Of a stretch of DNA of 64,000 bases, positions 11,760-26,400 are shown piece by piece (the stretch's first letter is position 1; each line of letters starts with the position of its first letter). Both the position numbers and the translations under genes were made by a program. The stretch spans positions 10,988,208 to 11,052,207 of the forward strand of contig CM060203.1 of assembly GCA_030562195.1 (NCBI GenBank), written 5' to 3'. Source of the stretch: Nipponacmea schrenckii. Its lineage: Eukaryota > Mollusca > Gastropoda > Lottiidae. The notes below the pieces were generated by a model, which did not search any database, had not been told where the DNA came from, and saw only the letters and a program-made list of their open reading frames with translations.

Positions 11760-14700
11760 TAGCTTACAATCAAATCAAAACAGCTTTCTATGATAAGGTA
11801 TAAGATAAATTTTGTAAGGCTTGACATTGAACATTTATTTGCTTACGAAAATATCCTCCTGGTCAGCATCAATATATGGCTTTCTGTACTTTATATTTTA
11901 CGACTTAGTAGGATCTGTCTACATTCTAAACCCCACCTATCTATGGATTTCTTTACCCCATTGAATTGTTTCAAACAATTAAAAACTAACCTTGAAAGCA
12001 ACTTAAATGCACTTGTTCAAAACCTTGCCCATAAAAATTTTATGAAAATATTATTAGTTGTGCTTGTGAATACATCATAATCTAATCTAACTGTACTTTA
12101 AGTGTTTTAATCCAATTTAAAGTTACAACAGGATATAATTAAATAAGGTAAATTAATACCATGACTGTTATCAGTTGCGCAGAGAAAATAGGAAATTCCT
12201 CCAAATCATACATCCTACAGTAATTGTCTGTTTACTCAAGGTAGATGTTATAAAATCAATTACTCATACAAGAAATCCTGACCTTGCCCACAACAAATGT
12301 TTTTCTAGATCCTGTTTTACACGGACATGTTTCACAAATAAACAATGTCACACAATCTTTAAGAAAAAAGATACTGTACTCAGAAGAGTAATTTGACTAT
12401 ATCTCTAAATCGTCTTAAATCTTAGTGAAACAATGTATGTTCAAATAAAATACAATATCATTCTTAATAATTCAATATTCCCAAAAGTATGATATGTGAT
12501 ATAACAGGGCTCAGCGAAATAAACTAATATTCGAATGAAGCTGTCAAATAGTTGAACAGTAAAAATCACTATTCGTGTGAGCATAAAAAAGATGTTTTAT
12601 TTCATAGAATATGGACAAAAATTTCTTAGAGGAACTAAGTAGTGATTACTGCTCTAAAACGGAATAGGTTATATCATATCAGTCATATGTATTCTTGTCC
12701 TAATTTTTCCCTTCCCAAAAACTTCTAGGTTTTGTTTCTGTCAATAGACGCTTCTTGTTCTTAAACAAGTAACTTTGGTTCTTAAAGCTTCCATAGAAGA
12801 TCTTGTTTAATAGATGAATCATTAAAGTTTTGATAAAAATCATTCAAAGGGTTGATGAAAGTTGAAGTTTGAATTTCATTGAAACCCCATGACAGATTGA
12901 GAACAGGAACACTATAAACTCGTTACTCCAGAATGAAGGCAGAAAACATTTAGTCAATGTACCAAAGGGCAAAAAGTATTTCAACTTCTGCGTTTTACAA
13001 TAATGAAAAGCTGAATATTTTAGTTACTAAAACAAGTGATGTCCTGTGTTGAACTGGACCTAATACTACATGAGTACGCAGATTAAAATGGTATTTTAAA
13101 AATGTTTCATTTAACAAAGAGTTTTTAACCTAACAACCATTTTAGTCATGTAGATCAGATCAATCTATATTTAGATAAAATCGTAGTTAAAAATAACTTT
13201 TTTACTGATAATGTCAAATTTATCACCTTAACATCACCTTCCTATCATGGTTAACTCACAATATTTGTCAAACAGTTTTCTTTGCACTACTGTCAATTTA
13301 CAGTACAAAGTATCTCATACAGATATATCCATATCTTGGCATTTAGAAAGTGTTTTGTCTACAATGCAACCTGACTACAAGATTTATTGTCTTTTATTGG
13401 ATTTTTTCCAGTAGTTGAATATACAGCAGCAAATTGCCATGAGAAAAGAAGTTTATTTTGACTTCACCTTTCTCAAAAGCAGAAACTCAAAGTGAACAAA
13501 GACACTGAAATGCATAAAACAAGAAAAGGCCTTAGACATCAACTAAATTCATTCTTCATAATCATCTTTTCTTCCTACTATTAAAGAGAAATATTCATTT
13601 CATTGACGAAAGTGTGCATTAAGCCTTATCAGAACTTGCGTAAAATATCACATAAATAACATTAAATATACAAAAGGTTATAAGTTTAAATACACTGAAG
13701 ATGTTAACAGCATCAAACAGATAATTTCTGTATGTGTTGATTTTCTTATCTAAATAATGACATTATTTATTAGCTAAATGGTTGATTCTGTAAAAATGCT
13801 CATGCCTAGTCACTTTGGACCACACAATCAGTTTTTCATATTTATAGAAAAATTCCAAATACACAAATTTAAAGAGATATGGACATGTAATTGTTGGTTT
13901 TAACCAATGACTTGGATTTCAGTTACTTGTATCACTTTACAGAAAATAAAATATATGAAATAAATACTTGCAATGAAACTAATAGCTAAGTTGCTATAAT
14001 CCTGTAAGTGACAGCAGTCTAAATTTAATGGTTTATTCCAGTGATAATGAGATTAAGCCTTAAGAGATGTTTGAAATTAAAATTATCTGCTAGTATAAAA
14101 GAACTAAAGTTATTTTTTGAATATTTTTAGCCAAAAAGTGTACAAAGATCACATTTTCAAGTACACACATTATGACTTGCAGTCTTATTGTACAACTGGT
14201 TATTTCAATTTCTATTTGTACAGTTCTTCAACCAGTGGACTAGTCTAATACTCTCTGAATATTCATTTTATTTTCATTTTATTATCATATAAATGGTCTC
14301 CACATGACATTACTATATACTATCAAAGTTTCTGAGAGCTGATCACAAAGCCATACAAACCCTTAGAAACCCATGTTATTTATATGCTTATTTTGACTAA
14401 ACTTGATAGAAGGAGAAATTTATTATGCATAATGAGTCATACAACTATGTTTCAAGGATTGTAGAGTAACTCGAAACCGTCCCTAAAATGGCTCAAGTGC
14501 ACTTCAACTCTCTGAACTAGACAGGAATACTCTAAAATGATAAATGTTCTATAAATACCCCCTAAATCTTAAACAGTAGATAAAGATAGGTTATATATAA
14601 TGGAAAATTTAAGATGGTCTCAATATGGAAAACAAACATAATTTAATGTTAAAAATATTTCACCGACAAAAGACCCAGGACAAATGAAGGCTGACAGCCT

Positions 14701-17700
14701 TTTTATCAGATCTGTTGCATGTCTGAAATTCTGGAAAAAATCCATCAACTGACATGAAATCTGTCACTGCAATACTTTGGATATACAGACAGTATATTTT
14801 AGTCCAGAATCAAATGTCATCTCTTTGTACTTATCTTATAAGGAAAAATTTTCAGATCATACTTATTCTGCTGTGATCCTATACCAAACACAAAAAGAAA
14901 CTAAACCTCTGTACTTAACTATAGAAAATTAATGCAGAAAGATTTTTCTTATGAAAAGTTCTCAGACTAGCCTCAATTGCTTCCTTTGCTGCTTGAAATT
15001 GTTGTTTTGCAATTTTCAAAGAGAAAAGTTTCACCCTCATTCATACTAAAGTAAATATATCTTAATATGTTAAGATTTTCATGTCATTGTTGCATATTTT
15101 TTATGTAGATACTTAAAATAAACTGATCAAGTAGGATATAATGCTAATATTAATCTGTTTTTCTTGGATACTCTGTTATGTCATTGACATAACTTGCTGA
15201 TAGGGTGAATGTTCTGTAAATTTGTTGATCTTACAATTTTAGCCAGTTGAACCTTATTTATAGCAATTATTTTATGCAAACTGTGACCTTCTTTTATATC
15301 GAAAATTGAAATGAAACGTGCTTCGATTTTATGATAAAATTCTGTGAACAAGAATCAGGGAGCTCTGAATTCGCTGGCGCACAATCTCACTCAATCGATG
15401 CATTCCATGATACAAGAATAGTGGCTGTTGCAGTCAAGGTATAAATACGAAGTTCATATTAACCTGACATTGTGAAAATGCAAACAAACATAATTATCAA
15501 AGTCACATTGTAAAGTGACCATGTTTGGTACAATTACATCGATCTTTAACTCATGGGATGGAATAAAGGATTGTAGCCAGACACCACATGAGTTCTCATC
15601 ATGAAACAAACCACACAACTGTCTTCATAAATAAGTAATTCAAATATAAAAAAGAGTTTTATAATATGTCATCTTGACCAATACAACAATCAACTTTTTA
15701 AAACCAAAAAACAATGTTCAGATGAGGAAAAAAAAACTCCTTCTAAAATATAAACAATTATAAACTTCAAAGTAAACAATTCACACATTTTCCTCTTCAC
15801 TGGTTACTATGAAATAAGGTAAAATATATATCCATATAAAATGAAAATTGCTACTTAAATAAGAGTTCTAAATTTTCATGTTTAGACTTCTATGACCATG
15901 TTATTTTAGTTTTGAGCATATAGATCAACAATTTGACTCTATTACAAACTTAGATTTTTCAGCATCTTTTGAAAATCAAGCAACCAATCAAGGAATATCC
16001 TAGACTACACCACAGTAAGGGAATCTTTTATTGGACTATTCAACAGGGCATTTAATTGGCTGAATATATAAAATGAGCCTTAACATGAGATGCATTTTAA
16101 TTTTGTCCCCCACAGATAAAACACTATGTTTGCCTCAAATTTCCATGAGTCAGAAAAATCATTGAATATTTGGTGCACAAATGCAGCTACACTGTGAGCG
16201 AAAGTAAAATTGATCTCTCATGCCTCTTTGCTCAGCAGACAGTACCAGAGTGTGACAGGCTTTTTAATAATAATTGTTTAGGCTCAAAGAAAAACACCTT
16301 GATTTTATAACAGTTTTAACACAAATGCTAATACTTATCTAATGATTTTATAGGCAAATAATTTGTTACATCTGGTTTTCAGTTGTGTTTGACCTATTAG
16401 TCAACATTATTCACTCACAACAGTGAAAATAATAATAAAAGGTAAGAAAAAGAGGATTATAATAATTTCCTAATAAATATAAAACATTTGGACTCTATAT
16501 AGAAAAAGTTATGAATAATACATGATAGATTAATACATATTTCATTATTATATTGTTGTGCAGTACAATACATATTCTTCAATCATTGATCATTTCAAGA
16601 ATCTTGCCCACATAAATATTATCCTTGAGCTATTCAAATGATCGTATCCATTTGGATATCTTATCCATAACCATGTAACATATTACACATCATGACTCAA
16701 TAAATGACCTACTCAAGATCATTATCCACTAATATTAGCTTTTGATGAGTTGTGACCAAATAATAATTTCAAAATCAAATTTTGATAATCAATGTCAAGA
16801 TGTTTATATGACATATAGAAGTAGTAATGTTACATTACAGCACTAAGATAAATGGATGTACTACTTCTTACTTTACTACATACTGTACTAGTTTCGAATC
16901 ACATACAAGTAACATTATGAAGCAAAATGATTAACAGCAAAAAATAATGACAAGAATGTTGAAAAAAATCAATGAAAACAGTTTTGTTTTCACTTTTATG
17001 GAAAAATCCAGTGAAACTTAATTTGTACAAGCAGTAGTGAGAATAATCAGTTTTCTAAAGAAAATAGGTACAAGTAGTTTTTCATATAGAACGAGTATTT
17101 CTAAATCTTTCTACAGGATTAATTTAACATATCCAAAAGATTATAACAAAATAGTCTAAAATCTATATGTATTTTATATGAAATTCAATTCATTTTAATG
17201 AGCGTTCTTATGGTAAAAGAAATCAAATTACTTTGAAATAGTCAAGAAAATTAGCTTTAATACAATATGTTCAAATGTAATCACTTTGTAGGGTCTTAAA
17301 AGCAGAAACTGCATCATTGCTATACTGAATAGACAAAAAATATATATTCTTCTTTCTCTATCCTTGAAACATATTATATACTATAAAAACTACAGATTAT
17401 GGATAAAACCTGGAAACAATACACAGAAACGAAATTCACAACCATTTTGAATCTTTAACTCAACCAAGCCATTAAGTCAAGACTAAGAATTAGCATTAAT
17501 ATGATTTGAAGACTGTTGAAATATTATAGCCCTTTTAAAAATTCCAGATATTAACCACTCAGAGAATCAAAATGGTCGTGAATCTGTTTGTGTTAGTTAA
17601 TTCCATGTTAGAATCAAACATAGATTAGTACAATATCTTGATGACTGTAAACCTAAGAATTGTTAAGCTCATGATTGTAAACAGTTCAATATGCTATTGC

Positions 17701-20100
17701 TATTGTTATGCCTTAATGTTGATTGCCTACAAATATCAAGAATTTTACTTACTTGAGTAATAGTGTTATATTTATGGCTGTTTGATGCAGTAGAGTCTCA
17801 TTTAGAATATGACTGACACAAACAATAGAACACACCACACTGTCTTGTATAATCCTGAAAGTGTTTGTTTTGAATGTAAGAACAGCTTTCAACATCCAAA
17901 CTATACAATTCCAGCCCAAGTCAACAAGTCCTATTTTTCTTCTTTAGTTTATCTGAAATACATATTCCAAATTATCAAGTAAAAAATCTCAGCATAATTC
18001 CAATTTTAACAGCTAATTTTCTTGTCAAATTCAATTTGTTTTTCACCTCAGAATATTTTGTCAGAAGCAAAATCTGATTCAGATGGAAATAAATCATATA
18101 TGATATCTTGAAAATTGTAATTATAATAAGATCTTGCTCCTTAAAGTACCATACTAGTAAAAGATGTGATTTCTGAAGGTAAAATAATACCATGACAAAA
18201 GCAAATTTTTTTATCTTGATAAAAGTGAATATAGATTGAATTTATAATCTGAATAACAGACACAAACAGACTGGATGGTGTTATCTAATCCTTTCAGTCT
18301 ACCAACAACATTACCCTACATCTTATTGATTTCACTTTATTCTACATACCCGGTACATAGAAATAATACCCAGATAAGGAAGGTCTTGTAATAAATCTAA
18401 TCAAATAACCTCAAAGGTCATGTCCTGATGTTACAGATGTATTTTGTCATAAAATCAATAATAACCATATTGGCTAAATTAATGTTCCTTGTTAACCTTC
18501 CCCACCCCCCACCCTTTAGATACACTTCTTAAATTATTGCTCCATTCAATCACAATATTGGTATGTCACTCAGGATTAATATAGTCACTTACAGGCATAG
18601 TAAGGAGGCTTGGCTCAGGTCTATTATGAGGACAGATAATATATGTTCCTTGGTCATGTTTACATATTATCTTTGGCTCTCCACAATAAATTTCACAATG
18701 AGTAAGCTTTTAAGCCAACTTACATAAAATTGTTAGCCACAGATGTTCCCTCTATTAAAAGTCTGAACCATACTGATGAACTAGGCTGGAAGTTGTTAAC
18801 TTAAACAATTTATTTAAAGATACAAAAAAATATATATTTATATTTACTGGTATTAATTCACCGAATCATGTCAATGAAAACAGCTTGGATATATTGATCT
18901 GAGTTATCTCATGATTTTAATTGTTTCCAAACCAAACACCCATTCATCCTATTATCTCCAATTAAATATTGTCCAATCAAAGTTAGCCCTTAAATCTTTC
19001 TAGGAAATCTTAACCAATCAAATCAGGTGCATTATATGCTTTGCTCTCATTTCCACTCCTAAAATACCAAGTGACGTGGGCTTAGTTTACCACAGGTTAA
19101 TAAGAACATGTCAAATCACTTTATCAGGCTACAATGATAATTGGTCTGGGTAGTCTTGTCTTCCAATTCTGAATCTACAAGTAATCAGAACCTCATTATA
19201 AAGAATTCGATAACAATTCTATTGGGTCTCATGAATATTAATCAAAATCACATCAGTTTTCTTGTCTTTTATATTTAAACAAAATATTTGTCAAAGTGAC
19301 ATAAGGTTACAAAAACTTGAATTTCTTTAACATAAAAAAGACTAAGCTACCAATAATTAAACAAAATAAGTAAGTTTCATATAGCGTCCAAAAGTTTATC
19401 AAATAGTGTAAAATTTATGTCATCATGCTTCACAGCGCAGTTAGACTACAAATTAAATGTGGGCCTACTGCTTGTTGACATCCATCAAACTAGTCTGAAA
19501 CATGTTATACTTTTTTTAATCGAGTATAATATACAGTAAAACATTATATTACATAAAATAATTATACATAAATCTTTCTACTATTCCAGTATCAAATTTA
19601 CTTCATTATCACATTAAAGGGATATACTAGTCTTAATATTTGTTTTACCAGGAAAAATTATTCTTGTTATGCCGTCAATATGTTTAAATACAAATAATAC
19701 ATTATTGATAACCTCAGTTTAATTATTTCAACATTCTATAAGGTAAAATTCTTCATCAGTAGACTAAGTAGAGATTAGATAACAAAAAATGAGGACAAAA
19801 TGATGAAATCACATAACATCTTTCATTAATTTATTAATAGATTCTATACCTCTCATGGCTATTCAAATGAACCATTACCAAGTCTATACCTATTCAAGTT
19901 TCAAACAATGAATCATCAATACAAATCTAGACTAGACCTCTTTCTGTTCTTTCAAAATTTAGGTTTCAGACTGTGTACTGATTTAATTGTAGAAAGACAC
20001 TGATAACAAAAGGCCATAAAATGTACTATGTATCGTATTGGAGGCAAGTTTTAGCAACATGCCACTCTATGACAGTTCTATCATTCAATGAAAGATTGGG
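11760..20100. other. Non-coding AT-rich sequence, no gene seen
   Basis: I found no coherent series of exons on either strand. Open frames are short, AT-driven and lack family motifs. The stretch may be intergenic or a long intron. Its only notable composition is CA/TA-rich and poly-A/T tracts. Confidence 0.55.
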
Positions 20101-20159
20101 CGGAAGAAACTTGTAAGCGACGATACACCAACGTTAAACAACAAATAGGTCTACTAAGT

Positions 20160-20430
20160 ACTATAGTTGAAATGAACAATATCGCTTTCCTTTGTCATTT
20201 TCTACGCTCCTGTCGTGAAGACTTATGTAGATAAGTTATCTGATACTGACTTGGCTACAGGGTGTAAGATATAAATTAAGTCGCGTGTAACATGTCAAAT
20301 AAGATATTCGACACGAGGTTTTACCTGAATTTTCTTGATTAATTAACGAAACATTGCTCGAGGCGGAAACTCCAAGTTGACAAGTAGCAGTTATCTGCCC
20401 TTTATTTCTGGTGCCGTACATTTTTGGGAA
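20160..20430 (-). promoter_or_regulatory. Possible promoter/first exon of a minus-strand transcript
   Basis: CpG dinucleotides are clearly denser here than in the flanking sequence. On the minus strand an open frame from 20421 runs into AATTCAG followed by GTAAAA at about 20325, an acceptable 5' splice site. This would suit a first exon whose gene continues leftwards with a long intron. No downstream coding exon could be linked to it, so this is a weak call. Confidence 0.2.
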
Positions 20431-20807
20431 ATAGAGAAATAAATCAGCATCGGGACACGAAATGTTGATTCAATATTAGTATCAATCGAGGTGGTTTACA
20501 CACAAACACGATAAGATTTTTACCAATTTAAGTAATTTGTTAAAATTAAAATGTTTAACAGTTGTTTTAGTCTCTTTTTCTCATTCATTACTGTCGATGT
20601 AATGAACTTCTACAGTAGGCCTACTGACTTCACAATGCTTCCTTATCTATCAATCACACAGCAGCAGGCCTATTATTGTCATTGTGGTAGGCTAATTATG
20701 CACTGGTCGATCTTGTTCAATTAGCGAAAAGAAAACATCGGCGATCTAAAAAAATGGACCTATTGGACATAAATAGCCATCCCACCCACTACCCCTAAAA
20801 TAAGATA

Positions 20808-21390
20808 GTTTGCCAGGCAAGGTACTATTAACGCCCACTGGCAGATTTGATTTTCAATAAAACTACAAGGCAGAGTAGCTATACATCACCTCAGAAGAAT
20901 TGTCAACGTCTGGCAAGAATTGTGCCTTACAGAGCGTTGACGAACTCCAAACTTAAATGCTTTTTAAAGAACAAGGGCAATAACTTTTTTATTTCATTTC
21001 AATACGAGTTCAACCTTCGTTGATGACCAACATTCACACGAAATTAGGCGTAAATCCAAAAAAGAATAAAAGAATCTATAACGTTTACGAGCTCAAAACT
21101 CAACGCTTTTTTTCAAGAAGGGAAATAACACATTTTTTTTTTCCTTTTTCTGATTTTCAATAGCGTTATCCTTGAGTGCTTTACATAAGACCTATATAGG
21201 GCCCTACTTAAACCAAGTTAGTCTATTCTTGTGACCTAGGCCAGTGCTTCTATAGGAGAGCATCCCTTATAACACCCTTAACCAAGTTTCGTCAAAGCCA
21301 TCAAGAATATGTGCCTTTGTACGTGTTTTCCGAAAATGAGCGCGTTTTTAAGAACTGACAATATAGGCTTTTTCCCAAATTCGATCTGCA
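20808..21390. mobile_element. Truncated pearl-like element, left end plus about 3 units
   Basis: The left end TTTGCCAGGCAAGGTA and ACGCCCACTGGCAG closely match the element at 4.9 kb. They are followed by about three diverged units (AACAAGGGCAATAAC, ATTTTCAATAGCGTTATCCTTGAG, AAGTTTCGTCAAAGCC). No GGAC tract or right terminus is seen, so the copy is truncated on its right side. Confidence 0.7.
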
Positions 21391-22503
21391 ATATCAAGCG
21401 TAGCAAATAGTCAAAATTCAATCAAATCCCAATCAGACCGATGGGAATGCCAGCTTAGAAGGATTTGTCGGTTTATTGTGCATTGGCTAATCAAACCTAG
21501 TTAAATCACTGGCCAATAATGGACATCGAGTTATTAATTGGATTAGTGAGTAATTATTTATTTTATATTTTGTCAAGCACTTAAGTTATCTTTACCTTTA
21601 ACCGATAGATAATCCAGAATTGTTAAATAGCCATAGATTAGCCTCTTGTGGGACCGAATTTTGATGCCCGGTGCACGTAGTTAGCTATAGGTCAACGTTT
21701 GCTCTCAGACTTATTTCTTTATGGAGAGTGTTCTTCTATAGATTCAATAGTGATCCGATTGTAAAGTTTTAAACATACTGGTTCAGGCGGTTTGGGGGTC
21801 TTTCAAAAGCCTCGTGTGGTAAGAATTGAGTTTGTTTGAAAATAGTATTTTTCGGGCATTTTTTTTAAACTTTACCGTCACAACGAAGAAAATAATACAG
21901 CAAATGGTAGCTTAAAACGAATATTTAGATAATAAAAAGGGAAGTATGATTGAAAAGGCCAGAGTCAGTTCCTAGCTTAAGACGCATTGTAATGGACCAC
22001 ATAGAAATGTCCGGGCATGCTATCATAATGCTATTGTGGCTTTTTGAATCTAATGATAGGTATGGTTACTGTCAGCTTTTTATACATTCCAAATAAACCA
22101 AAGTGCCGACCAGCAAGGTGATGGTCCAAATAGCTAACAGAATATAAGGTAATCAAGTTTCGGACTACATGATGGTTTGATTTAACTGATTTCTGATAGG
22201 TTTGCTTCAAGGGAGGGAACTCGTTAAAATTTAATCCCTGAGGCAACTTAGATGAGGTTTCGCATAGTTAAGTTAAAACAATTAAATCGTTTTAATAAGA
22301 CTCAGTGTATTCTACTCTCACACTCTGTCTCTTCCACCCCTTTTTTCGTGTTCTTTCATGTACGTCAAACCCTCTGTTTCACCTCCACCCCACCTTCGCC
22401 ATGTCTCTTACTGTCACCAACAACACTACCGTTTCTACCCCTCTCTACTTCTTTAGCCCCCCCCCCCTCCTCACCCAAAAAGAATTAGGCCTATAAGCAT
22501 ATA
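21391..22503. other. Intergenic, low-complexity C/T tract
   Basis: No gene is supported. A pyrimidine-rich stretch with a run of C lies at about 22310-22480 and produces spurious overlapping open frames. Confidence 0.6.
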
Positions 22504-22779
22504 ACATTCTGCTTTCAATAGTGAACTCCAACGTTTGAGGGTTTATGGAAAATTAGAAATGTTTGTGTTGCCAAAGTCGTATTATTAGTGTTAGAAATAT
22601 TTAGTATAATTGAATTATAGCCATATGTAATAGTTAATCTATATAAAAAAAAAATCCTTGTAATTTAGTTTCATTGAAGAAAAAACGCTACTACGTCATA
22701 ATACGACTTTGGCAACACAAACATTTCTAATATTCCATTAACCCTCAAACGTTGGAGTTCACTGTTGAAAGCAGAATGT
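22504..22779. mobile_element. MITE-like inverted-repeat element, 83-bp arms
   Basis: The left arm 22504-22586 and right arm 22698-22779 are nearly perfect reverse complements with only a few mismatches. Both contain GAACTCCAACGTTTGAGGGT and TTGTGTTGCCAAAGTCGTAT. The loop of about 110 bp is AT-rich and non-coding. The flanking duplication is ambiguous. The element could fold into a long hairpin if transcribed. It sits directly upstream of the presumed DNAJC10 promoter. Confidence 0.8.
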
Positions 22780-22860
22780 AAGAATTTAATGGTTCAACAT
22801 GGACTATTGGACATATTTTCTCCATGATGTCCGATTTGACTGACAAAGAAGGACGTTTTG
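22780..22860 (+). other. Possible 5' UTR exon of DNAJC10
   Basis: The sequence GGACGTTTTG is followed by GTAAGAG at 22861, a good 5' splice site. The first DNAJC10 coding exon is preceded at 23428-23429 by a pyrimidine-tract acceptor (TTCTTTTAG), so at least one upstream untranslated exon is expected. Joining the two reads quickly into a stop upstream of the start codon, consistent with untranslated sequence. Transcript evidence is lacking. Confidence 0.3.
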
Positions 22861-23476
22861 GTAAGAGTGGAGCATGCGCTCTCGATGGTAAATGCTCTTC
22901 CGGTGCTAAAATAAAAGTAGAATGAAACGTGTAATCAAATAAATCGTGTATTGATTTCAGTCTGATTATATGATAATTCATGACAGGGCACATATTATTT
23001 TCACAATTTAAGTCAATTTATACCAGAATATTTGGCTGTAAGTTGTAAATACTACGATTCTTATACAAAACTTTGCCTAACAACAACAGTCCGAATTGAT
23101 ATCAACAACACTGGTCAACCAACAGGCAACAGAGTTTATCAATTTAACTATTACTACACGTCTTAGAAAAGCAAAATTTATGAATTTTATATACATTTTT
23201 AAAAGAATTATAGCCTGAGATCAGCTTCAAATTTTTACTGTTAATTTACGTCAGTTTACATTAAAATGAAACATATTTTTTTGGGAGTGCCTGTTTGTGG
23301 AAATGAAAATTAATAAGAAGTTATTCTATGTTATAAGAAAGTTGGTCTAAATTTTTTTTATCATTTTTTTTTTTGAATTATCTATAATTACACTTAACCA
23401 ATCATGTATCCTTTTTGCCTTTCTTTTAGATATTGCTTCCTGATAGATCTCATTAGTTATACTTGAATTTAATAAA

Positions 23477-26400
23477 ATGAAGTTAAGAGAAACATCTTTT
23501 AGTTTCAAAATGAAGGTGCACTGCATATGCTTGTTACTATTCCTTCATATGGTCAATGCTGATTTCTATGCTTTATTGTTGGTCAAAAGAACAGCATCTA
23601 CCAAAGATATAAGAAAAGCTTTTAAAAAATTAGCAATTACCATGCATCCAGATAAAAATCAGGTATGTGTAAATTGAGTGTTTTGTTTTGGGAAAAGAGT
23701 GATGAACATATCAATGGATTGAAAATACTCTTTTTTGGGGATTTATCAGTCCAAAGTTTACGCGTTTCAGATACTTCTATTAATCAATGATTGTTTTGAG
23801 ACTAATTCGTATACAATATACTTAATAACCCAACTATCTATGTATTATCTATGGATAATGTTTGGTGTTATAGGATGATCCTGAAGCTCATGAAAAATTC
23901 ATTGAAATCAACCGGGCCTATGAAGTATTAAAAGATGATACATTACGTAAGAAGTATGATACATATGGTGAAGCTGGATTAAAAGATGATTTTCAACGTG
24001 GTAGACATTATGAAAGCTGGCAATGGTATCAAGATAATTTTGGTAAGGAACTGCAAATATACCTATTTAAACTTTTCTAATAATAGTGTACTAAGAGTTC
24101 AATTCCTCTTGAAATAATTAGTTGTAGAGTTTACATTAAACACAATTTTATGGTATATTACTCCCAGTAATTAATTAAACACAACCCTCAATACCTTAAA
24201 CTGTCATTGTCATTCCCCATGCAGATCAGAAAGGTCTTAACATCTCTCACTGATTGTATGGATATGAAACTAATCAAATTTAGGAAAACTATTATTACAT
24301 TGTGTTTATTATTTTCAGGTATTTATGATGATGACCCTGAAATAATTACATTAACTAAAGTTGATTTTGGTAAGTTTTTTTTTTTTTTGAAGCAAACTTA
24401 TTTTTGAAAATACCCTCATATAACGATCATCCTAGGATAAAGTTTTCAAATTTGAAGGGCAAATAGACCTTCCTTGAACTTTTTGACAATATTGCCATTT
24501 TTTTTTTTTTTTATTGAAAACCTAGTTTTTATTACAGTTTCTTATGTTAGCATTTTCTAAACCTAGAAGCTATTGTAATCCTCTAACACTGTAGCAGCTA
24601 CAGTGTAGCTATTGACTACTTCTAAGGATGAAGTGCTACAATTCAATGATTGTTTTTTATTGATATTATTGACTGTTATGTTTATTATTTGTAGAACAAT
24701 CTGTTGAAGGAACTAATGATATATGGTTTATTAATTTCTATTCTCCACAGTGTTCACATTGTCACGATCTAGCTCCAGATGTAAGTCCTATGTTTTACAA
24801 TATTACAATTTAAAATGGGGTTATTTAAGATCTCAACTGTTAATTTGCTGATTGAATTAGGGATATTGCTTGAACCAGCCTTGATTTTGTTCTTCACAAT
24901 TTGATGCTTGAGTACCTACTGTTTTATTGCAATGCCTTTATTTATTTGCTTGTTATAAGTTTGGTTTATTGCTTTTCAGTGGAGAAGATTGGCTAAAGAA
25001 TTAGAAGGTGTAATACGTATTGGAGCTGTTAATTGTGGTGATGAATGGCAGTTATGCCGTATGCAAGGAATACGATCGTATCCCTCTTTAATGATGTATC
25101 CAGAGGTAAATTGGACACTATTAGAGTATGTAAATAGTATATGCCTTTAAGATCTTTGTAAAATTATATTTGAGATCTCTGAACCGAATTACTTCAGTGC
25201 TATGATGTTAATGATGAGATATGATTGAGGGTTTAAGTTAAGTGCTCACATTTTCATAGTAAAATGTTGATATGGTAAACTATCCTCAGTTCAGCTACTT
25301 GCAACAGCCAAGTTATTCGAGATAAAAAACTTATTGCTAATTGTATGCCGGCTAATTGTATGCCGAATTAAATATCTGTACAATCATTATCTTTCGATAT
25401 TTATTCGTAATCTATAGGGAGAAAAATATTATGGTGACAGATCAGTTTCAACTTTAGTTGATTATGCTATGAAGCATGTTAAAGTCCGCCATGTTGAACT
25501 ATGGTCTGGTAACTATAACGATATAATGAATCGTGACAACGAGGAGAAAAAGTTACCATGGTTAGTGACGTTCTGTGGTGATGGAGGAGGTATGGATTTC
25601 TATTTTAATGATTTGGTTGATGGAAAATAAGTGTTCATTTTTTTAAATGACGTATTCAAAGTCATCAGATTTTACCCACCGAACGGGATCAGGATCCACA
25701 AATGCCGTTTGTTCAACATAACCACAATCATTTATCCTTTCATTCTCTTATTAGATTGTTTAGAAAGAATGGCTTGTATGAAACTTTCCTCAATGTTGGT
25801 AGGTCTTATAGTAATATTTCTCTTTCAAGGATATTAACAGAATTTAACAATGTCTTAACTAAATGCTATTGTGTCATAGTACAACTTAGTGAGCAGATTG
25901 TCAGATTTGATTAATGCAGCATGTAAACTTGATGCCAATTATATAAAATGAATGATTGTCCTCTATTCAAGCAATTTGCTTAACTCTGTTAACTTGTTTT
26001 AATGCTATTTTGTTTTCACTCTTAGAAATAATTTAGGTGGTTCTGATTTGTTCAAGGAACAAATTACACTATTCTGTCCTATAGGGATAGGGAGCTATCA
26101 ATATCAAACAATACCATTATACTTTCAGGAAGAATTAGTACAAGTAGTACATGTAGATTGTTATACTAATCAAGATATCTGTGATAATCTAGGCAAAAGT
26201 TTTGGTACTTTTTTTTATAAAGATGGTGAAATAGATAAAAAAGCAGGAATGGTAAGTCTAACTGTAATGTAGTAATATTTAACTGTAAACTGAAAACAGA
26301 AGCTGAAAAGGAAATTTTATAACAAGATTGACAAATTCCTTGCAAGAAATTTTTTTGTCTGATGCACATACTTTCAAATATAGTTGTACAAATTACAAAT

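Noticed and set aside
14940..15040. Minus-strand helical-looking peptide
   Set aside because: It is a single open stretch with no linked exons and no recognised family.
22252..22496. Two overlapping + strand frames rich in Pro/Ser/Leu
   Set aside because: They come from a pyrimidine-rich low-complexity tract.
26048..26128. Upstream part of the 74-codon frame in DNAJC10
   Set aside because: It precedes the acceptor at 26127-26128. A separate 44-nt exon at 25755-25798 supplies the correct phase instead.
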